Shown here: positions 1-10,200 of the stretch, piece by piece
Numbering within the stretch: position 1 is the first letter of the stretch
How the letters are laid out: each line of letters begins with the position of its first letter
NCBI GenBank assembly: GCA_013115145.1
Contig: JAAPAO010000329.1
Location: 1-38,894 of the forward strand
From: Perkinsus chesapeaki
Lineage: Eukaryota > Perkinsozoa > Perkinsida > Perkinsidae
Direction of reading: 5' to 3'
DNA length: 38,894 bases
Made by a program: the position numbers and the translations under genes
The notes under the pieces: generated by a model
What the model saw: only the letters and a program-made list of their open reading frames with translations
What the model was told of the DNA's origin: nothing
The model's database searches: none

Positions 1-1807
1 GTATACTAATCAAAGGGACACCACGATCACGAATGGATGTGGCAATGAGCATGAGCTTGCCGAATACACAACAAATACGACATCTGAGAGGAGAAACGGG
101 TATGAAGTTTATATAACAATATCATTATATATAAACGGCTTACCTTCTGAAGTTGGGGGTGCCAATAACAGGCTCGGTGACGAATTGTATAATGCATCCA
201 GTGTCAGATTGGAGACTCCTAACAGTCTGTCCTTCATGGCCGATCATACCAGGTAAAGTGCTCCCTGAAATATTATACATATATTACTAAGGAATTATAT
301 ATAAGACAAGATATAACCCGGGTTCAAGCCCCAGGCGGGCCATTTTAATGGTAACTATTGTATGCCGAGAAGTGCTAACAAGGATTACAGTTATATTTCT
401 GAAAGCTCGCTTTCTTCAGTGCGTGAGGTAGATCAAACTCTAATTAAAGTGATACTTATCTGCAGGACTGGACTCGTCGATAGGTAATTTGGTTATTTCA
501 ACCTAGACTAATTGTCAAAGTGAAAGGACATCGAGAGAACCCTTTTGATAGCCTCTCAAGCGCGATCCAAATATCATTTTACTATCTTTGTCAGTGGAAA
601 ACTTAAGCCTGCAAGATAAGGCGCAGGTGATGAATTAATACCAACATGTTAATGGGGTAAGATACTATCTTACTTACCTGGGATTAGAAGGCAAATACAG
701 AAGGTGTCAGAGGATACCTGATCAGACCATCAGAAGACCCACAGAAGCTTGGGAAGCGGCGGCTACCTTAGGGTCAACACGGAAGACCTCTCTCTCAACT
801 TGTTGAGGATCAAAGTCATCATCGGGGAGACAGAGACGACGGCACACTCCAGCCATTACCCTAAGACAAGAAACATGCGTAAGAACTCATAGTGATCGAT
901 TGGTGAATGGTTATATATATTATACATAGCAGGATGCTATTATTGAGAATGCTGTGAAAGATCTTATAACTACATATGTATATGAACCTATATGTATCAA
1001 GCTGTATTCTCGTATATCAGTTCCACACAAAACGTGTAGGAATGAACATTGCTATTAATATTATAATATATCCGCTATCGTATCCTCGCTGGTATACATT
1101 ACTTCACAGAAGATGCTATAACAACTGATATAATAGCTACAATCACGATACCAAAGATTATCTTCACGAATGTTGCCTTACATATCAATACTGCGTTTCA
1201 TCTCTTCTTGTGACGGCTCTTCACCTTCTCTGATCTGCGCTCTAACAGCCACGATGCGCTCTCTCTGGGCATGAATGGCGGATGGCGTCTCGCTCTCATG
1301 AACAACAAGGCTGGCTCCTGGCCAGGCCTCGCGGATCTGAGGATCAAACCGTGGAGCTACCGAGAATAACAGAAAAAAGCTCTCCAACGCAAACCCACTC
1401 GAAAATCATATTCTGACGATTTGATTTCAACCGCGTATGGACAAACTATACAATGAGTAGATTATGGAATCAGACTCAATAGCCACAAGGTGATCAAATT
1501 GTATCGAATGAGTCTCACCTGGTTGATGATTCTTCCTTGTTTGCCAATTAGTCTACCAACATTATCCACCGATAGCAGGAATAAGACCGGTATACGGCCA
1601 GTAGTAGATGGGGATAATGGGCGAGGCTGTTGACGGTTGGTAGACAATACTGTCGGAGAGAGGGAGGATTCTGAAGGAGCGTTAATGATGACGACACTCA
1701 AGACACTTGAAGTACCCACCGTGGTCAGCGCCGACTCTTGGTTTCTCAGCAGTAGTGGCGGCGGTGATTGGAGGAGAGGATGGTAGAAGTGGGAAAGTAG
1801 TAGACAT
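1..1807 (-). CDS. KH-domain RNA-binding protein (C-terminus beyond window)
   Basis: Six exons can be read on the minus strand: 1720-1807, 1519-1670, 1182-1336, 728-860, 144-264 and 1-83. The first KH domain is split by an intron: exon 2 ends with VGRLIGKQGRIINQ and exon 3 continues IREAWPGASLVV, followed by a RERIVAVRAQI helix. A second KH domain in exon 5 has the GxxG loop GMIGHEGQTV and then LQSDTGCIIQF; exon 6 continues it. KH domains bind single-stranded RNA or DNA, so a role in RNA processing or translation control is likely. The start is the ATG at 1807, which gives phase-matched splicing across a 49-nt intron (1671-1719). The exon 4/5 junction is unclear: either a donor with an in-frame TGA at 722-724, or a GTCTGA donor plus a one-base error. 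The 3' end lies outside the window. Confidence 0.8.
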
Positions 1808-1894
1808 TATGTTCGACGATGATGTTATCGATGGTAAAGCGATAAGTCGACCCTGTTAAATCATAATTAGCCGGCAACGCAACATGAGTATCAA

Positions 1895-3657
1895 TCAACA
1901 GCAACACCATCTCATAAGTTCAACACCATTCCAAGCCTGTTGTCGGCCGATTTTCTGTTTTTCTATCAGAATTTCCCGAAGTTCCAGAGCTGCTCTGCCA
2001 TCAGTTTCCGATAAGTGGCTTTCTAGCAAAAACTGAGATCTCAGCGATCGCTCCTTCGCCAACAATTCTTCGTATCGGACAACGCTTGGGCTCGCCTGAC
2101 GAGGATTTCGTGGCGCGCAAGAAACAGTTTATCCCACATCCACAGGAGGAGGGACCAAATGCTTCTCCATCAACTTCATATTTTGTTTCCCCTTCGCCAT
2201 GACCCTGCGCATGCGTGCAGATTCTGGTATCCTTGCCAAAGCTATCGAGCTGAGAAAGCCTGTACGTCCATCCGGGCGTACCGTCATACCGACAAATCCT
2301 CCGCCCTAACACCAACCGTTAGCGACTAGCCGGACTCTTGGCAAGTACCATTCGTGGAGCAGAGGGGCCTGGTGACAGCCGAGAGGAGGTCGAAGGAGCG
2401 ATGAAATCCGAGGCGGAGCGATGCAGACTGTCGCTCTCCTTAGGTAGCAGACGCCTGTTGGGAGCAATAACGCTGTCAAGGAAACTCAACGATAGAACAA
2501 TTGCGAATAATTTCAACAAGTGTGTGAAGTACGTGAATGATAATATAAGGCAGTCGAGATGCGTGCTAGAAGACATCAACAGATATTATAATTTTACCAT
2601 ACGAGTTGATAAAGTTAATAAGGCGAAAATGCACGTCAGTGGAAATTGCTGTGTATCCCCTCACCTCGCTTTCCGAACGCTTCGCCCAAGCAGAGCTTCC
2701 AACATATCATCTCTAAAATATGAGCTGCTGGGGATCGAACCTGCGTCATCACGCCTACCTTCCTTTCGCTGCTTCTATTGGAGTTAACCCACCAGGATCA
2801 TTGACAAATACCGATGCTTTGCAATGAACCAAAAGGGAGACCTTAGAAGTGAGTTAGTCTGTAACATAAGTACGAATCTTACCAGTTCACAATTGCCGGT
2901 TTTTACCGCAGCCACGAGGCAAGTATGGCCACTCCCACTCGAACTGGAGTCAACAAACGACGCTCTCTCCGCAGAGTCAGACTCTAAGAATCTCAAGCTC
3001 GACCGTGCATGATGCAAAACAGGTAAGCCTACTTCGAGAGGCCAAAGCTAGAAGAGTTGCAGCATTATCTGTGATGCCTAAAACGCATGCCAAAAAGAGC
3101 GGAGTAAATCCTCCGCGATGAGTTCGTATCTTCACATCTGCACCATTCTCGATAAGTAACTGCGAATTCTACTTTCACACTTCCCAGTGAATCCCTGCCT
3201 ACTTTAATGCATTCCGAAGCGCCCTCACACATTGCGGCATGATGCAGCGGAGCGAAGCCGCTTTTTTTATCAATATTTTTGCCATCTGCTCCGGCATGTA
3301 GAAGAGTTGATAAAGTTTTCGGGTTGTTCGTCCACACGGAGAGTAGGAGAGGCGAAGCTCTTAAAGAGGCTAGCTTCATCAAAGGTTGCCCTGCATCGAG
3401 CATGGACCTGTTGAATTGGGAATAATGCTAACACCGGGAATTGAACCCAGGATCTTATACATACTTTAGGAGACGCTCGTCGGCCAAAGCGATACTTCTA
3501 TAAAAATCAAACAAGCCATCATTGCCATCATCTGTCGCACTGGCATCGATGGACATGTTCAAGTCCAACTGAAATGATATGAAAGACACCTTCACGTTCA
3601 ACCTACCTCATCGAGAACCGGGTTGACTTCTTGTGTGACAGCAGACCGCCGAACCAT
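1895..3657 (-). CDS. ankyrin-repeat protein, multi-exon
   Basis: The gene starts at the ATG at 3657 (MVRRSAVTQEVNPVLDE) and ends at a TGA at 1895-1897. Ankyrin repeats are visible in order: LLHAGADGKNIDKKSGFAPLH, LLIENGADVKIRTHRGGFTP, a GHTCLVAAVKTGNCEL unit and VNDPGGLTPIEAAKGR. The C-terminal part is non-ankyrin and ends in a charged helix (RYEELLAKERSLRSQ) and the tail RWCCC. Ankyrin arrays mediate protein-protein contacts; no partner can be inferred. Introns include 3408-3464, 2984-3032, 2713-2758 and 2096-2137, all phase-consistent, and three of the four known intron cores occur here. The exon around 2350-2566 is less certain: an acceptor further in, just before SVIAPNRR, has the same phase and would remove a hydrophobic stretch. 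The KH gene starts only 87 nt downstream. Confidence 0.8.
2096..2137 (-). repeat. intron with GGCGCG core
   Basis: A 42-nt intron of the ankyrin gene; the plus strand carries ATTTCGTGGCGCGCAAG (about 2105-2120). Splicing joins HLVPPPVD to ASPSVVRYEELL in phase. Confidence 0.55.
2713..2758 (-). repeat. short intron with T-arm/B-box core, sense
   Basis: A 46-nt intron of the ankyrin gene containing GCAGGTTCGATCCCCAGC. Splicing joins AAKGR to DDMLEALLGR in phase 2. Confidence 0.6.
2984..3032 (-). repeat. intron with GCATCATGCAC core, copy 1
   Basis: A 49-nt ankyrin-gene intron containing CTGTTTTGCATCATGCAC and a downstream AGCTTGAGATTC, closely matched by the intron at 9579-9634 of an unrelated gene. 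Confidence 0.6.
3408..3464 (-). repeat. short intron with T-arm/B-box core, sense
   Basis: A 57-nt intron of the ankyrin gene containing CCTGGGTTCAATTCCCGG. Splicing joins DERLLK to SMLDAGQPL. Confidence 0.6.
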
Positions 3658-3808
3658 AAAGGACAAAGAAATCTTCGCCGATTCTATAGTGCTAAGATCC
3701 AAGAAAATCCATACCAAGAAATAGATATTCGATAACTCAAGCCGCTCTAATGTTTTACATTAATAACAACATCATTCACACGAACATGATCGACAACAAG
3801 ATGATAAA

Positions 3809-4588
3809 TCAAGATATAACGCAGCTCGTACATTTTGTTACTTTTTTCTTACGGGGCTTTACTGAGGACCTCAACTGGTCTCCATCATTATTAATATTAA
3901 CCTGCTCACCAGTGTTAATCTCCGACTCGCTCTCTTGCCTAGCCTTCATCGACTCTTTATCATTCTTAATCGATTCTACTTGACCATTTTCTTCACTAAA
4001 CTTGTCAGTTTCCTCAGCAAGTCCTTCAGCAGCGATAGCCTCCAGCTTGCCCTTATTTTCGGCAGCCTTCCCCATTTCCTCATAATCTTCAGCGTTAGTC
4101 AGTTTCCCTATCATACCTTATATCGAAAGGGAAAACAATGTTCTCGACAATCGCTGTCTGCCTCCAATTCTTCCTCCGTTCATATCCCCCCAACTTGCGA
4201 GCCTGTGTACCAAATCCCAACCTCAGTTGTCTACCGTTCACAAGGGACGCTCTGAAAGCTGAGTCAAAGCTGGTGCTATCAGCCAGACAGTTTTTGAAGG
4301 TTGTGAAGGCCGCTGACTCATTGGGCTCGCATACGAATTCGACATCTCCATCATTGACAGCAATACCTTTTAACCACGGACTTTCACAGGTTGTATTTGG
4401 TTTCATAGCCTTCGCTCCAGTAGTAGTATTTAAACGAAGTTTCAGAGTCCCTTCATTTGAATGAAAGCTGACTCGATGTAGCCGTTCTTGAACCTAAACG
4501 AGAGTCCAGCTTGAGCGATATACCATAGGCTCAGAAATGAAACAAGTATCGTCATCGGAGCCAGGTTAGTGGATAGTAGACCAGCCAT
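3809..4588 (-). CDS. small secreted-family protein S1 with CaaX-type end; two apparent frame breaks
   Basis: This belongs to the same family as the proteins at 5064, 5859, 12547, 13858, 14559 and 20100. It has a signal peptide (MTILVSFLSLWYIAQAG), then the family landmarks KNGYIE, ESPWLKG with a following NDGDVEFV strand, an AAFTTFKNCL helix and LRLGFG. The C-terminal third is acidic and then basic (KPRKKKVTKCTSCVIS) and ends in CVIS, a classical CaaX prenylation box. As read, the protein breaks twice: near 4473 one base seems missing (GAG-TC) and near 4105-4110 a GGG run seems one base too long. Correcting both is suggested by alignment to the paralogue at 5859, so these are probably assembly indels, although a young pseudogene is possible. 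No function is known for the family. Confidence 0.6.
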
Positions 4589-5063
4589 TATCACCAAAAC
4601 AACTGATGAACGAGACAAGGGCCTGACCGTCAATGAGACCTGTCGATTGAAGTAGCAATCCGTTTGAATAGTTTGACAGAATAGTATATATGTTCCGATG
4701 ATCTATTGAAAACGAAATGTGACCTTGTTATAATAACAGATGAAATTATCCTATCCAAAGTGGTAGTCGAATCATCATTACTCTAGACGACCTTGTGAAA
4801 GGGGAAGAAAAAGGACAAGCTTGAAAATAATAAGAACAACGTTGTAAATAAAATCATGAGATCTGGAGAACCTGCAAATTCACACCCCGGAGGTCTTTCG
4901 TTACATTTTATTAAGAGAATATAAATTTCCAAGTCAACAAGAATGCTTCCCTTCATGAGAAACATCAATCACAGCAACACCGTGATGGATATGTCACGTG
5001 ACCTTGGGCGATCAGGATAGGTCAGGATATACTGCAGCTCTTCATTCGGCCACTTCTTCTTCT

Positions 5064-5585
5064 TCACCGCAGCTTCCGCCTACCAGACCTCACCGACTCT
5101 TTCTTTACATCAATCTTCATTCCCGCAGCAGCTGCTCTATCAGGTGCAACAGGAAATCCTATACACTTGATAACTTGCTTTTCGGGATCCCCAAAAGCCA
5201 AAATAAGATAACCCTCATAAATGATGAAAGCTTTGGAGCCATTGCCGAGGCCAGAAGCCTCGGCCAACTTGTTCTCAAACTCATCATAGACCTCGGAATG
5301 AGTTGGGACAAAGTCGATATGGTCAGACCCTTCGTAGCCCTCTCCATCCAGTAAACGGCTGACAAGTATTTCACCCGATCGTATGGCATTCGGCCCAGTA
5401 ATAATGCCACCAAGAGCCCGCAGGTCCCTGCTTTCGAGCGACCCAGTCATATCGATTTCCACTGAAGCAGCCTGAACTGGCTTATCAAACCTCTTCACGA
5501 TCCCAGCGTGAGCGATACAACACAGGTTCATGAAGAAAAACGATTTAGGAGACGACGCGGATTGGCGAGAGTGAAGTCTTGACAT
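5064..5585 (-). CDS. small secreted-family protein S2
   Basis: An intronless 173-residue reading frame. After a hydrophobic leader (SFFFMNLCCIAHAG) it carries the family pattern: SVEIDMTGSLES, then GSDHIDFVPTHSEVYDEF, KLAEASGLGNGSKAF and YLILAFG. These align by eye with VYDEF/AYRQF/AAFTTF and LAFG/VAIG/LGFG in the neighbouring members. Unlike S1 and S3 it has no C-terminal CaaX box; it ends in a basic RSGRRKLR. The start is uncertain because there are two upstream methionines before the hydrophobic stretch. Function unknown; secretion is inferred from the leader only. Confidence 0.6.
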   Translation of the reverse strand: MSRLHSRQSASSPKSFFFMNLCCIAHAGIVKRFDKPVQAASVEIDMTGSLESRDLRALGGIITGPNAIRSGEILVSRLLDGEGYEGSDHIDFVPTHSEVYDEFENKLAEASGLGNGSKAFIIYEGYLILAFGDPEKQVIKCIGFPVAPDRAAAAGMKIDVKKESVRSGRRKLR

Positions 5586-5858
5586 TTTACTACTGAAAAC
5601 TGCCGACGATAATTCCAGCCAACATTAGAACAGGAAAATCATTTTCGGCTGGTGATCTCTATTGCGTTCGGCGACACTTCGAGTGCGATTGGCTCCTTCC
5701 GCCGCGGATAGAGATGGACTACTGAGGAAGAATACAAAACGATGGCTTGAATGCACAATAATAATCCCAAGTCAAGGGACATCAGCAGCCTTATCCTCAA
5801 CTCAAAATGGGACATATGAGGACAACATCACACATGAACAGCTTTGAAGATTGAGAAA

Positions 5859-6392
5859 TTAAAGTATTGTGCAATCACCTGCTTTACATCTCCTTTTAAC
5901 ATTACCCATCGCAAACATGTCCGATGTTGTCTTAGCTTTCACTTCCACACGCGTGTCTGGCGCGGGTTGATCTTTTGGTAGGATACTGTGTTGGACACCG
6001 ATAGCCACAGTTAGGGTAGTCCTACCTACCACCTTCGCCTGGAACATGCGTTCGAGGCCAAACACCTCGCCAAGACGGACAAGGAATTGACGATAGGCTT
6101 CCTGATCCCCGGGTACCACAACGAACTTGACATCACCATTTCTATGGATCAGTCCTTTCAGCCAAGGTGTCTGAACTTCCTGGTTGGGTTGAGGCGCTTT
6201 TGGTCCGCTGGTCAAAGTGAATTGCCCTGTCAAATCGTTGTTAAGCACCGAGCCATTAAACATGAAGGACATCTCAGCAATGTATCCTCCGTTGTTGAAA
6301 GTAGCATGAAGTTGACCATTACTGATAGACCATAGAGCCAAGAAGTATACCAGGACCACCATGAAGGACTTCGCTTGGAATACAGAAGACAT
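5859..6392 (-). CDS. small secreted-family protein S3, CTIL C-terminus
   Basis: An intact intronless frame of 177 residues. Residues about 11-27 (MVVLVYFLALWSISNGQ) are a signal peptide. The mature part reads LHATFNNGGYIAEMSFMF, then the motif QTPWLKG with RNGDVKFVV, a DQEAYRQFLVRLGEVFGLE helix and RTTLTVAIGV. The last four residues are CTIL, which fits a geranylgeranyl-type CaaX box. It is the cleanest reference copy for the family and shows where S1 is frame-broken and where the fragment at 6527 has decayed. A signal peptide and a CaaX box on one protein is topologically odd because prenylation is cytosolic. Function unknown. Confidence 0.7.
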   Translation of the reverse strand: MSSVFQAKSFMVVLVYFLALWSISNGQLHATFNNGGYIAEMSFMFNGSVLNNDLTGQFTLTSGPKAPQPNQEVQTPWLKGLIHRNGDVKFVVVPGDQEAYRQFLVRLGEVFGLERMFQAKVVGRTTLTVAIGVQHSILPKDQPAPDTRVEVKAKTTSDMFAMGNVKRRCKAGDCTIL

Positions 6393-6526
6393 AGATGAAG
6401 AGGGAATGTCAACTAATAATGATACAGCTTTGAAAGGGATAATTGTCTACCCGACACGAATAATGTAAGGGGAGAATTTTGACCGTGCGTAGCGATCTTA
6501 CAATAACAGTTCGAGTCAATACCATT

Positions 6527-6895
6527 TTAAGGAACCTGAACGATAAGTCGTTTTTGAGTGATCCACGACGACGTAGGGCAGAAAAGTACAGTTTTGTTCA
6601 AGACATTCTCCCAAGTTGCGCACGATAAAAAAAGAAGCCGAGATGCATCGGAAGTCGAGGGATTATTCAGTAAGACAACTGCGCAATGCGACAATACCAT
6701 CACTTTTGACAGCAGCAGCAGCTGCTGCTGCAATACAATTATAGAAAAGACTAAGTTTCCCGCAATGGAACCGCCGTTCTTCAGAGCCTTCCTCAACTGC
6801 AAAGTAAGAGCAGGGCGAAGAAAGGCAAAGTTCCAACAGAATTGGAGAATCAACATCCATGGTATAATCACATCAAGCTTCACCTTGAACATCAT
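6527..6895 (-). pseudogene. decayed secreted-family copy (N-terminal part only)
   Basis: The start resembles S3: a hydrophobic leader (VIIPWMLILQFCWNFAF) followed by LTLQLRKALKNGGSIAGNLVF, matching QLHATFNNGGYIAEMSFMF of the 5859 copy. After that the frame becomes low-complexity, partly because of a perfect 20-nt palindrome of GCA/CTG triplets at 6712-6731, and no later family landmark (PWLKG, helix, VAIG) can be found. I read it as a remnant from a tandem duplication of the 5859 or 3809 gene. A frameshifted but longer gene cannot be excluded. Confidence 0.45.
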
Positions 6896-7267
6896 GCTCT
6901 ATAAGTGAAACCAACAACCGATATGTAATCATCCGGTCTGCAGTCGCTACAGCAATACCTGTCCAAAGTAGTGTACCACAGTATTGATAGGATCGATAGT
7001 CTGGATGAAAGTGGGGGGGACATGGAGATAACTGGAAAATCAATTTATAAAACCCACACTACTTGTAAGATTCAATAGGCCCAACTGAAGCAGGCAGATC
7101 GAACGAGTGCCACTTTGTAATATATAACGGATTCACGTACTACAAGGTAACAGAAACTACTGATAAGCCTGTGGTACTAACAAAAATGAAAAAAAGGCTT
7201 CGCTCCGCCGACCTCCCGCTCCAAAACGCAACAAGCCTAATTCATAACGGCCGCATCAATCAACATG

Positions 7268-10200
7268 TCACTCGTCGGCCAGTACTTCAAAGAGAAACCT
7301 TACAATTTCAGGATCACCGTTTGGGACCTGGAAAATTAAGGTATCTTTTGAGCCATGGAATGCATGGTTAACCTCGTAGAAATGCTGTCCATCGATCGCT
7401 ACAGAAACCTCTAGCAGCACCGACTGGCCTGCCTCCACTGACAGCTGTGACGCCGTGACGCGACCTGTCTCGAAGTGAACGAGTGGTGAATCCTCTTCAT
7501 GCATTTTGACTCCGCCAGGCACCTATCAAGCTTCGAGCCATTTCAGTTCGAAACTTCGCCAACCTCATATTCAAACGGCTTCCTCTCTTCCTCATCACCT
7601 TCCGCCTGTGTATGAACGTATCTTGCGCACAGCGTAAAATATCTTTGCGCACTATAAAGAATCCACCTGCGTATCTTACCTCATCTTAACCTTAACATTA
7701 TCGTAGCTGATGTCCGGCGATAGGTCGCCCTTTCCAAGTCGAACACACAACACTGTCCCCGCTGGAACTGCGCTTTCCAAAGTTAATATATTCCCATCTA
7801 AAAAAGGCGGAGCGAAGCTCATCGACCGAACGCCTTACCTTCCTCCTCCGTCCACTGCTCTACAGACTTGTACAAACCTGGCAGGATCCGGAAGCATTTA
7901 AGCTGACCTGAAAAATATCTTTGGAATCGTATGGTGAACAGAGGGTAGACCTTCGCTCGTATCCGAGAGGGGAAGAAGATACCTGAAATTTCACTGCGCC
8001 ATAAAATTCGTTGCCGCCCCTACGTGAAGTGGCATCGTTCCTTAGAATATTCAGCACCATCATTCAGCGAGACTTCCAAAGGTAATTGTAGGTACCTCTA
8101 CAATTTCAGAAATGACGAGGAAGGAGCGGTATGAAACTGGCACACGTGCCTACCTTCGATGTGATGTCGTCTATGTCCTCTGGTATCAAATCAGCCAATT
8201 TCGGCATGGTGAAGAAAAGGCAGACTTTTCCTTCGCCGCCAGTCTAGAACGGAGAAGTCCATGTGTACGCATGCGCACGCCTCACCTCAGCCGTCACCTC
8301 CGAGATTTCCTTTCTATTGATTTTTTGAGATCTCAACTCGCCATCCTTATGCAGAATAACCTGATGTAATTTCGTGGCGCGTGAAGTATACCCGACTCAC
8401 TCGAATTTTCGGTTTTTTCGTAACGACCGGCATTTTCCCTCCTAACAGCATCTTGACTTTCGTCTCATGGAGTCCCTCGCCGACCGCCGGAACAATCCCG
8501 TCGATCGTGAAGGAATAAACCTGCAATAGATTACAGAGCTTCGCTCCGCTAGGAAATATCTCACCTTAAATGGGATTGGTGGATCCAATTGTGTTTGCCC
8601 CTCATCGAAACTGACTTGCACAAAAACTTCAGCCGAGTCGTCGATGATGCGCGTGTCAAAGGCGGGGCACAAGCAGCAGACGCCCTGGCACGAACAAGAA
8701 GCCGGAGCGAAGCAAACGAGAGCTTTCCTACATCAGCAGTTCTCCAGCCGGGCACTTTGATCTGTAGACTTTCCATTGGCTTGAGGCCTTGCAACATCTC
8801 AGAGTCGGCGTACCTGTGACGGTGACACCATAGGTCCCGAGTTCGAAGCCCAGCAAAGGACATTCTTCCTCCCCTGAGAGACGGTCCTATCGAACAATAG
8901 ATCCCTCGATAAAACGAATAATATGAAGATAATCAATGATTCAGTTAGCTCTGAGATGCTCCGAGCAATGGAACCCTCTACAAGTGTGAAAGGCAAAGTA
9001 TAAATTGACAGGGGCCTGGAAGCGCAGCTCTCGGAGAGCTGGAGGACATGGTCAAGGAAGTGACCACCATAAACTTCAACAGTCATACCGATAAGTACGG
9101 TGGATGATGAGGAGCCATTAGCAGATGACAAATAGGACTCATTCATGGGAAATAGATTCGATACCGCTGCAAGGGTGCCCCGTGAAGCTGGGTGACGTAC
9201 ACATCGTCATAGTCCTCCATATCCACGGCCTTGGCATCGGACTTGCACTGGATGTTGAAGACCACCAACAAGGACTCATCCTGGAAATAATGATGAAGCA
9301 GCTGAGCCATAGGGGGAGTGATGAAGAGATTAATAATGAGACGGACGAATTGTGGGGAATAATAACGTCACCATGCGGAAATGTTGAGACAGTCTCTCAG
9401 AGGAGATGAGCTAGATACCAAGTATGTGACGAAGGGGGACTGTCACACTCACCGGCAAGTTAGCTGGGAGGACGGGTGGCCCTCCGCATGGCTCTCCGTC
9501 GATGGTGAGACCAGGGGCTCTAGGAAGGCATATTGTCAGTGGAGCACCGCCAACAACAGATGCACAGTTAGGGCGGACCTTGATGGAATCTTCAAGTTCA
9601 CAGTGCATGATGCAAAATAGGTTAAGAGCTTTACCACAAGCTGCCGTTCGGGGAACCTCAACACGGCGATCTGTGCGGAGCCTCCATCACCAATTGCCGT
9701 CCACGTTAAGCCTTCATCCAACGACAACTGAGGAAAAATACAGTAAAAACACACGAGGGGAGAATCGAACCCACCTGAACATTCAAAAACGTTGCAGTCG
9801 TTGCAGTATCGACAACAGACTGCATCGGTGATAACGAGAGGTCGGGGAACTTGAAGTGCACCAATCCACAAACCGGAGCATCCTAAAACCGGATGGCCGT
9901 AGGGCACATGGCCGGGAATACTCACTATAACTCGACCTTCAACCATGTGATCGAGCGAGGGACTTTGATGCGTCAAGCGGACTTTAGGGAGGACATCACT
10001 CCGAGATAAGCCTAGACGCAAACTTGACCTAGTTTGTATCTTTCCGAAAGGCTCCACCTGTAACACGCAGAGTTATCGCCGTTCCACCATTAAGGCTGGC
10101 AATACGAGGTTTAACCTTGAGTATGTGGGATGGCGAGAAGACATATACCATCTGACGATGAAAGGAAAAGTCGGTATGGAAAGTGTACGGCTTTACACTA

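Noticed and set aside
2338-2787. 149-residue plus-strand frame opposite the ankyrin gene
   Set aside because: The minus strand gives phase-matched exons on both sides; the plus frame has no domain.
3246-3262. GGAGCGAAGC core in the ankyrin gene
   Set aside because: Here it is coding sequence for the conserved GFAPLHH of an ankyrin repeat, so it is coincidental.
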